Assembly (NCBI GenBank): GCA_019247605.1
Contig: JAFBAS010000096.1
Span: 1 to 42,517, forward strand
Origin: Hyphomicrobiales bacterium
GTDB lineage: Bacteria > Pseudomonadota > Alphaproteobacteria > Rhizobiales > Beijerinckiaceae
Reading direction: 5' to 3'
Length of the DNA stretch: 42,517 nt
Shown piece after piece: positions 1-8,958 of this stretch. Every line of letters starts with the position of its first letter. Positions within the stretch are counted from its first letter, which is position 1. The position numbers and the translations under genes are program-made. The notes under the pieces were generated by a model. It saw only the letters and a list, made by a program, of their open reading frames with translations, was not told where the DNA came from and did not search any database.

Positions 1-2
1 AG

Positions 3-197
3 CCCGGCGCGCCCGATCGCGTCGCCTCTGCCCATGGCAGCTTCAACTTCGTGTCGACTTCGACCGATTTTGGCGCGCCTGCCGGGCGAGCCGGATTGAG
101 CGACCAGCTCAGAGGGCTCGGTTGGCGCGGGGCGGCGGGCGAGCGCACGCAGCTGCTCAACAGCTTGCGTCTCGGCGCCGGCTTCGGCTGGTGGTGA
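3..197 (+). CDS. C-terminal end of an unidentified protein (5' end outside the window)
   Basis: An open frame enters from the left edge and stops at TGA 195-197, giving about 64 residues that end in the glycine- and aromatic-rich tail LGAGFGWW. The piece is rich in Gly, Ala, Arg and Ser and has no predicted membrane segment. I do not recognise the family. It lies on the same strand as the export genes that follow, 319 bases ahead of the first of them, so it could be the end of an exported cargo protein. That idea rests on position only. The frame is open without a stop from the edge and its composition is coding-like, but the fragment is short and could be a chance frame. Confidence 0.45.
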   Translation, partial: PGAPDRVASAHGSFNFVSTSTDFGAPAGRAGLSDQLRGLGWRGAAGERTQLLNSLRLGAGFGWW

Positions 198-516
198 CCG
201 CCTGAAGTCCGCGAGGGGATCTCCTCTGGACGGATCCGAGGCATGTGAGGTTAGGGGTGCCATACCTGCTGCGCCCAAAAAGTTGGAGCGGCGGCGCGAT
301 CGAGAACTCCGTTGTGACCTTGATCGGCCGCTGATTTCGGAGACGGAGGGAGGCGACCATTTGTGGACGAAATCGCCGATGTCGGGTTGCCCCGGCATGA
401 TCTTCTGGAAGACGGCTTTCTCGCTTTTGCAAGCCTACGATCGCTGATGAAGGAGCGCTCCCATCGATAGCCGCCCTCTTTCGCTCGCCGAGGCGCCAAA
501 GCCTGCCAAGCAGGCG
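198..516. other. Intergenic stretch upstream of the export operon
   Basis: I see no convincing gene here; the minus-strand open frames are compositional. Near its right end, AAGGAG at 450-455 is a good ribosome binding site for which there is no ordinary start codon in the downstream gene's frame. It is followed seven bases later by ATC (463), which is in frame with the HlyD gene. An overlapping ATG at 447 opens only a seven-codon frame. No clear promoter or terminator was found. Confidence 0.4.
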
Positions 517-1869
517 GTGCCGGGCCAGGTAGAAGCGCAGATTTTCGGGCTGAGCACCTTGCTCCAGCTCATCAAGCGCGCGCGCCGAGCCACGACCCTC
601 CAAGAGCTGAGCTTCATCCTGGTCAATGAAACGCACTCGCTCCTGCCTTACCGGCAAGCGGTGCTTTGGCGGCGTGAGGCGGAGAGCCGCGGGAAAGTCG
701 CGGCGATCTCCGGAATTCCCGGCGTCGAACGCAACGCACCCTTCACCTTATGGCTCAACCGCGCGCTGCCGAAATTCGACGAGAATTGCGTGCCTCTGGA
801 AGGCCCGCGCCCTTTCGGTGCGGGCGATCTCGGCATCGATGCGCAGGAATGGGCCGAGTGGCTGCCCGCCTATGGAATGTGGGTGCCGCTCAACGGACCC
901 AGCGGGCGGCGCCATGGTGCGCTTGTGCTCGCACGCGAACGCCCGTGGTCGGACGGGGAGCGCAACATCCTGCAAGAGCTCGCCGACGGTTATGCCCATG
1001 CCTGGGCCGGCATGTTGGCGCGCCGGCGTCATTTCGGCTTCGCTCAACTCATCAAGCGGCAGCGTCTTCTTCAGATTGCGATCGCGGCGGCTTTGCTCGG
1101 CGCGCTGTGGATGCCGGTGACCCTGTCGGCGTTGGCGCCGGCCGAGGTCGTGGCGTTCGAGCCGACGATCGTGCGCGCGCCCTTCGAAGGCGTGGTGGAC
1201 CACTTCGATATTCAGCCGAACCAGTTGGTGACACAGGGCCAACCCTTGCTGGAGCTCGATCCGCGCGCCATCGAGAACAAGCTCGAGGTCGCGACAAAGG
1301 CACTGTCCGTGGCCGAAGCCGAGTATCGCCAAGCGGCTCAGCAGGCTTGGTCCGACGAGAAGAGCCGCGCCCAACTCGCTCTGCTGAAAGGCCGGGCGGA
1401 ACAGCGCCGCTCGGATGTCGGTTACGCGAAATCCTTGCTCGAGCGCATTCACGTCACCGCAAGCCGTGCCGGGATCGCCTTGTTCGATGATCCGAGCGAT
1501 TGGATCGGCAAGCCGGTGACGATCGGGGAGAAGCTTCTCGAGATCGCTGATGCGAAACAGGCAGAGCTTGAAGTTTGGCTCCCCGTCGCCGACGCGATCA
1601 CGCTCAAGCCAGGTGCCGACGTTGAATTCTTCTTGAACATCGCGCCGAACGCGCCGCTGCGCGCCACTCTTCGGCAGGCGAGCTACGAGGCCACCCTGTC
1701 GCCGGCGGGCGTGCTCGGCTACCGCCTGAAAGCGCGCCTCGTCGAACCCGGCGATCCGCCGCGTATCGGTTTGCGGGGAACCGCCAAGATCTTCGGCGAT
1801 CGCGTAACCCTCTTCTACTACTTCGCGCGCCGGCCACTCGCCGCGTTGCGGCAGCTTCTCGGTGTGTGA
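517..1869 (+). CDS. GAF-domain HlyD-family membrane fusion protein
   Basis: This is a 450-residue inner-membrane adaptor. Residues about 25-180 resemble a GAF domain. One membrane segment follows at about 188-207 (IAIAAALLGALW region). After it comes a barrel-sandwich/lipoyl-like half typical of HlyD adaptors (about 212-250, VRAPFEGVVDHFDIQPNQLV), a short coiled-coil hairpin, a second lipoyl half and a beta-barrel. Family members bridge an inner-membrane transporter and an outer-membrane channel. The GAF domain should be cytoplasmic and could sense a small ligand, which is inference. GTG 517 is the first conventional start, but it has no good ribosome binding site. The frame is open back to 451, and AAGGAG 450-455 is well placed for a rare ATC start at 463. 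The stop overlaps the next ATG (TGATG at 1867-1871), so the two genes are translationally coupled. Confidence 0.85.
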   Translation: MPGQVEAQIFGLSTLLQLIKRARRATTLQELSFILVNETHSLLPYRQAVLWRREAESRGKVAAISGIPGVERNAPFTLWLNRALPKFDENCVPLEGPRPFGAGDLGIDAQEWAEWLPAYGMWVPLNGPSGRRHGALVLARERPWSDGERNILQELADGYAHAWAGMLARRRHFGFAQLIKRQRLLQIAIAAALLGALWMPVTLSALAPAEVVAFEPTIVRAPFEGVVDHFDIQPNQLVTQGQPLLELDPRAIENKLEVATKALSVAEAEYRQAAQQAWSDEKSRAQLALLKGRAEQRRSDVGYAKSLLERIHVTASRAGIALFDDPSDWIGKPVTIGEKLLEIADAKQAELEVWLPVADAITLKPGADVEFFLNIAPNAPLRATLRQASYEATLSPAGVLGYRLKARLVEPGDPPRIGLRGTAKIFGDRVTLFYYFARRPLAALRQLLGV

Positions 1870-4004
1870 TGATCCCCGCGAAGAAGGATGCGCCCGCGAC
1901 GAAGTTGTTCGGCTTGCGCGAGGAGATCGCGATCTTTCCGGGGCCGACAGCGCTCGACGGCTCGCCGAGCTGGACGCTGCACGATCCCTCCTACAACCGC
2001 TTCTATCGGCTCGGCTGGCGCGAATTTGAAATGCTGTCTCGCTGGGACGCGGGGTCCGCCGAAGAGGTGGCGGAGCAGGTGAGCGCGGAGACCACGCTGA
2101 AAATCGAGAAAGAGGATGTCGAGGAGCTCGCACTGTTTCTGAGCTCCTTCAGTCTCTTGCGCTCGACGGGCGTTCAGGCGACCCAGCGCCTCGTCGCGAG
2201 AGCTCGTCACCTGAAGGAGAGCTTTTGGCAGTGGGCCCTGCACAATTACCTTTTCACCCGCATTCCGCTGCTTCGGCCAGATCGCGCGCTGGCCGCAGCC
2301 TATCCTTACGTGCGCTGGGTTTATAGTCGCGTCTTTGCTCTCACGATCATGCTGATCGGCGTCACCGGCCTTTATCTGATCGCGCGCCAATGGGACAACT
2401 TCCGTGCCACGTTCGTCGACATGTTCACCGTCGAGGGCGTGGTATTCTTCTCCATCACGCTTGCCTGCCTGAAGGCGGTGCACGAGCTCGGGCACGGGTT
2501 CACGGCCAAACGCTTTGGGTGTCACGTCCCGACCATGGGCGTCGTCCTCCTCGTGCTCGTGCCGGTGCTTTATTCCGATGTGAACGACGCCTGGAAGCTC
2601 ACTTCTCGCAAGCAACGTCTTGCGATCGGCGTCGGCGGGGTCATCGCCGAGCTCTCCTGCGCCGCCATTGCGGCCTGCGCCTGGGGGTTCCTGCCGAATG
2701 GACCGGCACGAAGCGTAGCGTTCCTCATCGCAACCTCGACCTGGATCACGACGCTCTTCATCAATCTGAGCCCCTTCATGCGCTATGACGGCTATTACGT
2801 GCTTTCCGACTGGCTCGAGATGCCCAATCTCCATACGCGCTGCTTTGCCCTCGCGCGCTGGTGGATGCGTGAGAGGATGCTCGGCCTCGGAGAAGAGCCA
2901 CCCGAGGAAATTCCACCGCGCCGGAGAGCCTTCCTCATCGGCTTTTCCTATCTCACCTGGGCCTACCGATTTTCGCTTTTCATGGGGATTGCGGCGATCG
3001 TCTACCACTTCTCGATCAAGATCGTCGCTATTGCGATGATGATCATGGAGCTCGGCTACTTCATCGTCCGGCCGCTCTACTCGGAAGGCAAGGCATGGTG
3101 GGAGCGGCGCAATGACATTCATTGGAACAGGCGAAGCCTGACCACCGCGGCTTGTGCCATGGCCATCATCGCACTGCTGGTCTATCCCTGGCGTTCGGCC
3201 GTCGAAGCACCGGCTCTGCTGAAGTCCGAGCACCACATCGATATGTTCGTGCCCGACTTCGGGGCCCGCGTCGAAAGCATCAACGTCAAGAACGGGGACG
3301 AAGTCGGGAAGGGCCAATTGCTGGTCAGGCTCGTCTCACCCGATCTCGATTACAAGCTCCAGGACACGAAGACGGACATCGACATCCTGGAATGGCAAAT
3401 GGGCGCCAAGGGACTCGATGCGGACCTTTTGGCGCGCAGCCGAGTGACGGAACAGGAATATGCCGCGACGACAGCGAAATATCGAGGTCTTCTCGATCAG
3501 AAGTCGCGACTCGAGCTGACCGCCCCGCTGGGTGGCAACGTGGTCGACCTCGCCGACGATTTGAGGCTCGGCATGTGGGTCTCCCCCAAGTCGCGCATGT
3601 TGTCGGTCGTCAGGCCCAACGATATTCTGGTCGAGGCCTATGTGGATGAAGCGGATCTCGAGCGGATCACGGCGGGGGACAAGGCGATCTTCTATGCGGA
3701 GGCGGACAGCCGTATCACCGTCGATCTGCGCGTCACCGAGATCGCCAGCGCGAGCACGCGCATGCTTCCCGATCCATACCTCGCCTCGATCGCAGGCGGG
3801 CCAATTACGGTGCGAGAGCCCAAGAAGAATGAGCTCGTGCCCGATCGGACCATCTATCGGGTCACGCTCGCACCCATCGGCGAGTTGGCGCCCTTGACGC
3901 GTGTGGTGCGTGGTCGCGTCGTGCTGCGTGGGGACGCCATCAGCATCGTCGCGCGCGTGTGGCGCTCGTTCCTCGCAATCGCGATCCGTGAGAGCGGTGC
4001 ATGA
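1869..4004 (+). CDS. PqqD-like / M50-type metalloprotease-like / HlyD membrane protein
   Basis: This 711-residue protein combines three parts. Residues about 15-105 resemble PqqD, with a typical LHDPSYNRFYRLG stretch. Next is a multi-pass membrane region with the M50 zinc motif HELGH at residues 205-209 and a distal MRYDGYY motif, whose Asp (about residue 307) would be the third ligand. From about residue 435 on there is a periplasmic HlyD-like barrel-sandwich. M50 enzymes cut within or beside membranes. PqqD-like domains bind leader peptides in peptide-modification pathways, and an M50 protein (YydH) works in the Bacillus yyd peptide operon. I infer a role in recognising, processing or exporting a polypeptide together with the coupled GAF/HlyD adaptor. 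ATG 1869 overlaps the upstream stop; GTG 1866 is an alternative. Proteolytic activity is unproven. Confidence 0.85.
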   Translation: MIPAKKDAPATKLFGLREEIAIFPGPTALDGSPSWTLHDPSYNRFYRLGWREFEMLSRWDAGSAEEVAEQVSAETTLKIEKEDVEELALFLSSFSLLRSTGVQATQRLVARARHLKESFWQWALHNYLFTRIPLLRPDRALAAAYPYVRWVYSRVFALTIMLIGVTGLYLIARQWDNFRATFVDMFTVEGVVFFSITLACLKAVHELGHGFTAKRFGCHVPTMGVVLLVLVPVLYSDVNDAWKLTSRKQRLAIGVGGVIAELSCAAIAACAWGFLPNGPARSVAFLIATSTWITTLFINLSPFMRYDGYYVLSDWLEMPNLHTRCFALARWWMRERMLGLGEEPPEEIPPRRRAFLIGFSYLTWAYRFSLFMGIAAIVYHFSIKIVAIAMMIMELGYFIVRPLYSEGKAWWERRNDIHWNRRSLTTAACAMAIIALLVYPWRSAVEAPALLKSEHHIDMFVPDFGARVESINVKNGDEVGKGQLLVRLVSPDLDYKLQDTKTDIDILEWQMGAKGLDADLLARSRVTEQEYAATTAKYRGLLDQKSRLELTAPLGGNVVDLADDLRLGMWVSPKSRMLSVVRPNDILVEAYVDEADLERITAGDKAIFYAEADSRITVDLRVTEIASASTRMLPDPYLASIAGGPITVREPKKNELVPDRTIYRVTLAPIGELAPLTRVVRGRVVLRGDAISIVARVWRSFLAIAIRESGA

Positions 4005-4190
4005 CGGGGATGCAGGTCGAGTGTCGCGCCGGCTCGCTTTTCCTGTGCCCGCTTCCTCCTCGAGCGAAGCGCAAGCGCTGATCGGGCGCGAGCCTCGAGT
4101 CCACGACCTTTGCGAATCATGATGCCCGATGGCGCAATCTCGTTACAGCAGTCTCCTGGTCTCCATCGGCAGGGCGTCGTGGACGGGGCG

Positions 4191-4805
4191 ATGCTCGATG
4201 ATCGTCGACGATCATCGATGGACCCTTCCCGAGTCGAGGCGTTCTACGCTCGCGCCTTGACGACTTACGAAAAACAGAACTTCAACGAGACCGAGGCTCT
4301 GTTGCACGAGATAATTGCGCTCGATCCGGCCCATGCGGGCGCGCACCGGCTTTTCGGCCTGCTGCATCAACGCCTCGGCCGGAACGAGGATGCGCTGACG
4401 AGCTTCGAGCGTGCCCTGGAGCTTACGCCGAATGATGTCGCGAGCTGGAACGATCGGGCCGCCCTGCTGTTCCGGCTGAACCGCTTCGGCGAAGCCTTGG
4501 AGTGCCTGGACAAGCTACTGGCTATCGCGCCCGAGCATGCCGAGACGCTGGTCAACAAAGGAGCCGCGCTGCACAAGCTCGAGCGCTTGGATGAGGCGGT
4601 GACGTGCTTCGATCGAGCCTTGGCGATCGCTCCGCGGCATGCCTCCGCTCTCTATAATCGCGGAACTTCACTTCTCAAGCTCGGGCAGGTCGAGCGAGCG
4701 CTCGAAACTTTCGATCTCGCCCTCGTGGTCGAGCCCGACAATGTTTTGATGCTGAACAATCGCGGCGCCGTGTTGCGACCACATTTTGGCACTCGCTCCC
4801 AATGA
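4191..4805 (+). pseudogene. TPR N-terminal part of a frameshifted TPR-GT41 glycosyltransferase gene
   Basis: This is the first half of a gene whose second half continues in another frame at 4786. It encodes about six 34-residue TPR units, with the recurring NRG...LxxLxRxEEAL...DxALAIxP pattern, and then reads into nine unrelated residues and TGA 4803-4805. The consensus Asn-Arg codons of neighbouring repeats, at 4758 and 4822, are 64 bases apart instead of the regular 102. A 38-base internal deletion of one repeat, which shifts the frame, explains this exactly. ATG 4191 has a weak GGACGGGG ahead of it; ATG 4218 at the palindrome edge is the alternative. If translated, the product would be a bare TPR protein of about 200 residues. 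A sequencing error is less likely, because a single-base indel would not shorten the repeat by 38 bases. Confidence 0.75.
4195..4218. repeat. 24-bp perfect palindrome at the start of the first TPR/GT41 gene
   Basis: Positions 4195-4206 are the exact reverse complement of 4207-4218, centred on TCGA. The palindrome ends on the A of ATG 4218 and lies 4 bases into the frame if translation begins at ATG 4191. A perfect 24-bp dyad is too long to expect by chance. It could be an operator for a dimeric regulator, or in mRNA a hairpin that hides the start codon of the GT41 genes. Nothing in the window identifies a cognate regulator. Confidence 0.7.
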
Positions 4806-6612
4806 CGTCCTTGCCTTGAGCAACCGGGCCGTCGCACTCGTCAGGCTCGGTCGCGCCCGGGAGGCGATCGCATGCTACGATCGGGCAGTGGCGATCGCGC
4901 CAGACTCGGCGGATTTGCTTTACAGCCGCGCGGCAGAGCTCCTCGGACTGCGGCGGTTCGAGGACGCACTCGCCTGTTACGAACGAATTTTGACGATCGT
5001 CCCGAACGATATTGGAGCCCTCAACAATCGGGCAATTGCGTGTCTCAACCTCGGTCGGGTCGATGAGGCGCTCGCAAGTCAGGATCGGGCGTTGACGGTG
5101 GAACCCAGTTCCGTCGTCACGCTCGCCAATCGGGCGGCCCTGCTCGTCAGCCTCGGCCGCTTCGAGGAGGCATTGGTCGATTGGGAAAAGGTTTTCGCGA
5201 TCGAGCCGGAGCATCGAGCATTCAGCCTGGCTGCGAACGCCGCCGCCAAAATCTGCGACTGGCAACGTACCGAAAGGTATCGCCGACTCGTGACAAAATA
5301 CGTCGTAGATCGAAGTAGAATTGTGAATCCGCATTTATTGCTGATGTATTGTGACGATCCTTTGTCTCAACTTGAATGTTCGAAAGACCATGTCCGGTTT
5401 CAAATCCCTTCTCCGCCATCGCCGCTTCACGTTGGCGCAAGGCGCCGCGGCGAAAGGGCCCGTATCGCTTATCTCTCGGCGGATTTCCACGAGCATGCGA
5501 CCTCATATTTGACGGCGGGGCTTCTCGAACGACATGATCGGACGCGTTTCGAGGTGTTCGGCATCTCCTTCGGCATCGATGACGGCAGCCAAATGCGCGG
5601 CCGTGTCGTCAAGGCCTTCGACCAGTTCCACGACGTGCGTGCGCGGAGCGACCTCGAGGTAGCGAAGCTTCTGCGCGCGCTCGAGATCGACATTGCGGTC
5701 GATCTCAAGGGCCACACGAAGGATGCGCGTTTCGGCATTTTCGCTCATCGGCCCGCGCCGATCCAGGTGAGCTATCTCGGATATCCGGGGACCACGGGCG
5801 CGGACTTCATCGACTATGTGATCGCCGATGAGATCGTCCTGCCCTTCGATCAGCAATCCTTCTACACCGAGAAGATCGTTCATCTGCCTGGGTGCTACCA
5901 GGTGAATGACAGAAAGCGCGAAATCGCCACGCGCACGCCGACACGCGCGGAGTGCGGCTTGTCGGAGCGCGGTTTCGTCTTTTGCTGCTTCAACAACAAC
6001 TTCAAGATCACCCCGCCGATCTTCGAGGTTTGGATGCGGCTTCTCGAGGCCGTCGAGGGGAGCGTGTTGTGGCTGGTGCGCGACAACGCCGCCGCCGAGC
6101 GAAATTTGCGCAAAGAGACGGCGGCACGCGGCATCGATCCGGCACGTCTGGTCTTCGCCGATCGGCTTGCGCTCGCCGAGCATCTGGCGCGGCATCGGGT
6201 GGCGGATCTGTTCCTCGACACGCTTCCCTACAATGCTCACACGACGGCGAGCGATGCGCTCTGGGCAGGCGTGCCGGTGCTCACCTGCCTCGGAAAAACC
6301 TTCGCCGGGCGGGTGGCGGCGAGCCTTCTGTATGCGGTCGGTCTACCTGAGCTCGTGACGCAAAGCCTCGAGGAGTATGAAGCGCTGGCGATCAAGCTCG
6401 CACGCGACCCCGGGCTCCTTTCGACTTTCCGGGAGCGGCTCAACGAAAACCGACCAAGTGCGCCGCTCTTCGACACGGATCGCTTCTGCAGCCATATCGA
6501 GCAAGCCTATCTCACCATGCTCGGCATGCATGACCGAGGCGAGAAGCCGCGCGGCTTTAGCGTCGCCCCGATGACGCGATCACCGGCGGGCGAGCTCGAG
6601 CAGCTTGGCTGA
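4786..6612 (+). pseudogene. Remaining TPRs and GT41 domain of the frameshifted glycosyltransferase gene
   Basis: This is the continuation of the broken gene. It has about four further TPR units to about 5250, then a linker and a complete SPINDLY/OGT-like GT41 catalytic domain from about 5455 to 6560. The domain keeps the motifs expected of O-GlcNAc-transferase relatives: SADFHEHATSY (catalytic-base His region), CCFNNNFKITP (UDP-contact Lys) and NAHTTASDALWAG. The frame is open from 4756 and has no convincing start with a ribosome binding site: TTG 4786 lies inside a TPR helix, and TTG 4816 and GTG 4891 are no better. Without restarting or frameshifting, the catalytic part would be silent, although its sequence shows no decay and no internal stop. 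That points to a recent lesion. The next gene starts 12 bases after the stop. Confidence 0.8.
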
Positions 6613-6624
6613 CCCGAGGGGGCA

Positions 6625-8958
6625 ATGACAATGGCAATGATCAGCGAGTTCGAGGAGGCGTTTCGCATCCACCGGGCAGGCGGTCTCAGCGAAGCGGTGC
6701 CGAAATATCGAGCGATTTTGGCGCAATCGCCGGCGCATCGCGATGCCCTCTATTGCCTTGCTCTCGCGAGGCTTCAACAGAACGATACCCGAGAGGGGGA
6801 GGCCCTGCTTCAGAGGCTCTTGGTGACCGCCCCCGACCATTTGGGCGGGCTTCGGCAGCTTGGCCTGTTGCATCAACGCCTGGGCCGAGATGCGGATGCG
6901 CTTGCGAGCTTCGAGCGTGCGCTGAGGCTCGCGCCGAAGGATGTCGCGAATTGGAGGAGCCAAGCTCTATCGCTTTACCGGCTCAACCGCTTTGCCGAAG
7001 CGTTGCGAAACTACGATGAGGTGCTGGCGATCGAGCCCGATCATGCCGAAACCCTGTGCGATCGAGGCGTCGTCTTGCATCGCCTCGAGCGCTTCGACGA
7101 GGCGCTCGAGAGCTTCGACCAAGCCTTGGCGATCGCTCCTCGCCAGGTAGTGACGCTGATCAACCAAGCGGTGACGCTCAACGAGGTCGGGCGGTTCACC
7201 GAGGCTCTCGAAAATTACGACCGGGTGTTGGCGATCGACCCCCATCATGTCGATGCGCTTTACAACCGCGGAACCTCGTTGCTGGCTCTCAAGCGGTTCG
7301 AGGAAGCGCTTCAAAGCTTTGATCGCGTGCTCACCGTCGATCCCCATCACGTCTTCGCTTTGAACAACCGAGCCGGTGTCTTGCGCGAGCTCAACCGGAT
7401 GCAAGAGGCGCTCGCGAGCTATGATCGCGCGGTTGCGCTCGAGCCCAATTCGGCGAGCTTGCGCGCCAATCGCGGCGCGTTGCTGCTCGAATGTCATCGA
7501 TACAATGAGGCCCTTGTCGATTGCGAGACAGCTTTGCTGCTCGATGCGAAAAACCCTCGCGCCTTCGACGGAGCGGCGAGCGCCGCCGTGAAGGTCTGTG
7601 ACTGGTCACGGACGAAAAGATACGCGCACGAGCTCGAAGAAATCGACGGCGTGGACCAATGGCCAATCAGCCCGTTTACCGCGCTGAGTTATTTCGATGA
7701 ACCTTCCTTGCAGCTCGAATTTTCGAAACAATGGGTAAAAGAAAAATTCCCGACGATCACGCCGGCGATCTACAAGGTCGAACGGCGCTCGCGCCGCGGC
7801 AAAGCGCGCATTGCGTATGTCTCGTCGGATTTTCACGAGCATGCGACCTCCTACCTGATCGCCGAGCTTTTCGAGCGGCATGATCGCAAACGGTTCGAGC
7901 TCTTCGGCATCTCCTTCGGACCCGACGACGAGAGCGAAATGAGGGCGCGCCTCGTCGAGGCCCTCGATCATTTCCACGACGTTCGCGGCCAGAACGATCT
8001 CCAGGTCGCGAAGCTCATCGGCGGGCTGGGGATCGATATCGCCGTCGATCTCAAAGGCCACACAAAGAATTCACGTTTCGGCATTTTCGCTCATCGCCCG
8101 GCGCCCGTCCAGGTGAGCTATCTCGGCTTTCCAGGTACAACCGGCGCGGACTTCATCGACTATGTGATCGCCGACGAGACCGTGCTTCCTTCGGACCAAC
8201 AGCCATTCTGGACGGAAAAAATCGTTCGCCTGCCGGATTGCTACCAGGTCAATGACAGGAAGCGGCAAATCGCGGCGCGCACGCCGACGCGCAAGGAATG
8301 CGGCTTGCCGGAGCGAGGGTTCGTCTTTTGCTGCTTCAACAGCAACTACAAGATCACCCCGCCCGTCTTCGACATCTGGATGCGTCTTCTCGCAAAAGTC
8401 GAGGGGAGCGCGTTGTGGCTGCTACACGACAACGCCGCCGCCGAGCGCAACCTGCGCAAAGAAGCGGCGGCGCGCGGCATCGACCCGGCACGTCTGGTCT
8501 TTGCCGATCGGCTTCCGCTCGCGGAGCATCTGGCGCGGCATCGTTTGCCGGATTTGTTCCTCGACACGCTTCCCTACAATGCTCACACGACGGCGAGCGA
8601 CGCGCTCTGGGCGGGCTTGCCGGTGCTCGCCTGTCTTGGGAAGACTTTCACCGCGCGTGTGGCCGGAAGCCTCAACCGCGCGGTCGGGGTGCCGGAACTC
8701 GTGACGACGAGCCTCGACCATTATGAAGCGCTGGCGCTCGCGCTGGCCAATGAGCCCTCTTTGTTGCGCAGTTATCGAAAACGGCTGGCGAAAAATCGCC
8801 TGACCGCACCCCTTTTCGACACCGATCGGCTCTGCCGGCACCTCGAGCAGGCATACCTCACCATGCTCGACATAGCGCGGTCAGGCGAGGCACCGCGAAG
8901 CTTCACCGTCGAGCCCGCGAAAGGGCGTTCCCGACGCCGCGCGGTGCGGTCGAAGTGA
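6625..8958 (+). CDS. TPR-repeat GT41 (SPINDLY/OGT-like) glycosyltransferase, single module
   Basis: This intact 777-residue protein has about nine TPR units (residues about 9-320) followed by a GT41 domain (about 390-760). Key motifs are SSDFHEHATSY, GHTKNSRFGIFAHRPAP, CCFNSNYKITP and NAHTTASDALWAG, which match the catalytic His, UDP-binding Lys and HTT regions of O-GlcNAc transferases. The expected reaction is transfer of a sugar, probably GlcNAc or hexose from a UDP donor, to Ser/Thr or Asn of a protein in the cytoplasm, with the TPR superhelix choosing the substrate. The donor and the acceptor are inferred. ATG 6625 follows GAGGGGG at 6616-6622. The stop overlaps the next gene's GTG start by four bases, so the two are coupled. 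It is the reference single-module member of the array and lacks a signal peptide or membrane segment. Confidence 0.92.
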   Translation: MTMAMISEFEEAFRIHRAGGLSEAVPKYRAILAQSPAHRDALYCLALARLQQNDTREGEALLQRLLVTAPDHLGGLRQLGLLHQRLGRDADALASFERALRLAPKDVANWRSQALSLYRLNRFAEALRNYDEVLAIEPDHAETLCDRGVVLHRLERFDEALESFDQALAIAPRQVVTLINQAVTLNEVGRFTEALENYDRVLAIDPHHVDALYNRGTSLLALKRFEEALQSFDRVLTVDPHHVFALNNRAGVLRELNRMQEALASYDRAVALEPNSASLRANRGALLLECHRYNEALVDCETALLLDAKNPRAFDGAASAAVKVCDWSRTKRYAHELEEIDGVDQWPISPFTALSYFDEPSLQLEFSKQWVKEKFPTITPAIYKVERRSRRGKARIAYVSSDFHEHATSYLIAELFERHDRKRFELFGISFGPDDESEMRARLVEALDHFHDVRGQNDLQVAKLIGGLGIDIAVDLKGHTKNSRFGIFAHRPAPVQVSYLGFPGTTGADFIDYVIADETVLPSDQQPFWTEKIVRLPDCYQVNDRKRQIAARTPTRKECGLPERGFVFCCFNSNYKITPPVFDIWMRLLAKVEGSALWLLHDNAAAERNLRKEAAARGIDPARLVFADRLPLAEHLARHRLPDLFLDTLPYNAHTTASDALWAGLPVLACLGKTFTARVAGSLNRAVGVPELVTTSLDHYEALALALANEPSLLRSYRKRLAKNRLTAPLFDTDRLCRHLEQAYLTMLDIARSGEAPRSFTVEPAKGRSRRRAVRSK

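Noticed and set aside
4756-4805. Programmed ribosomal frameshift joining the two parts of the first GT41 gene
   Set aside because: No slippery heptamer or stem follows, and the repeat period is short by 38 bases, so a deletion explains the data better.
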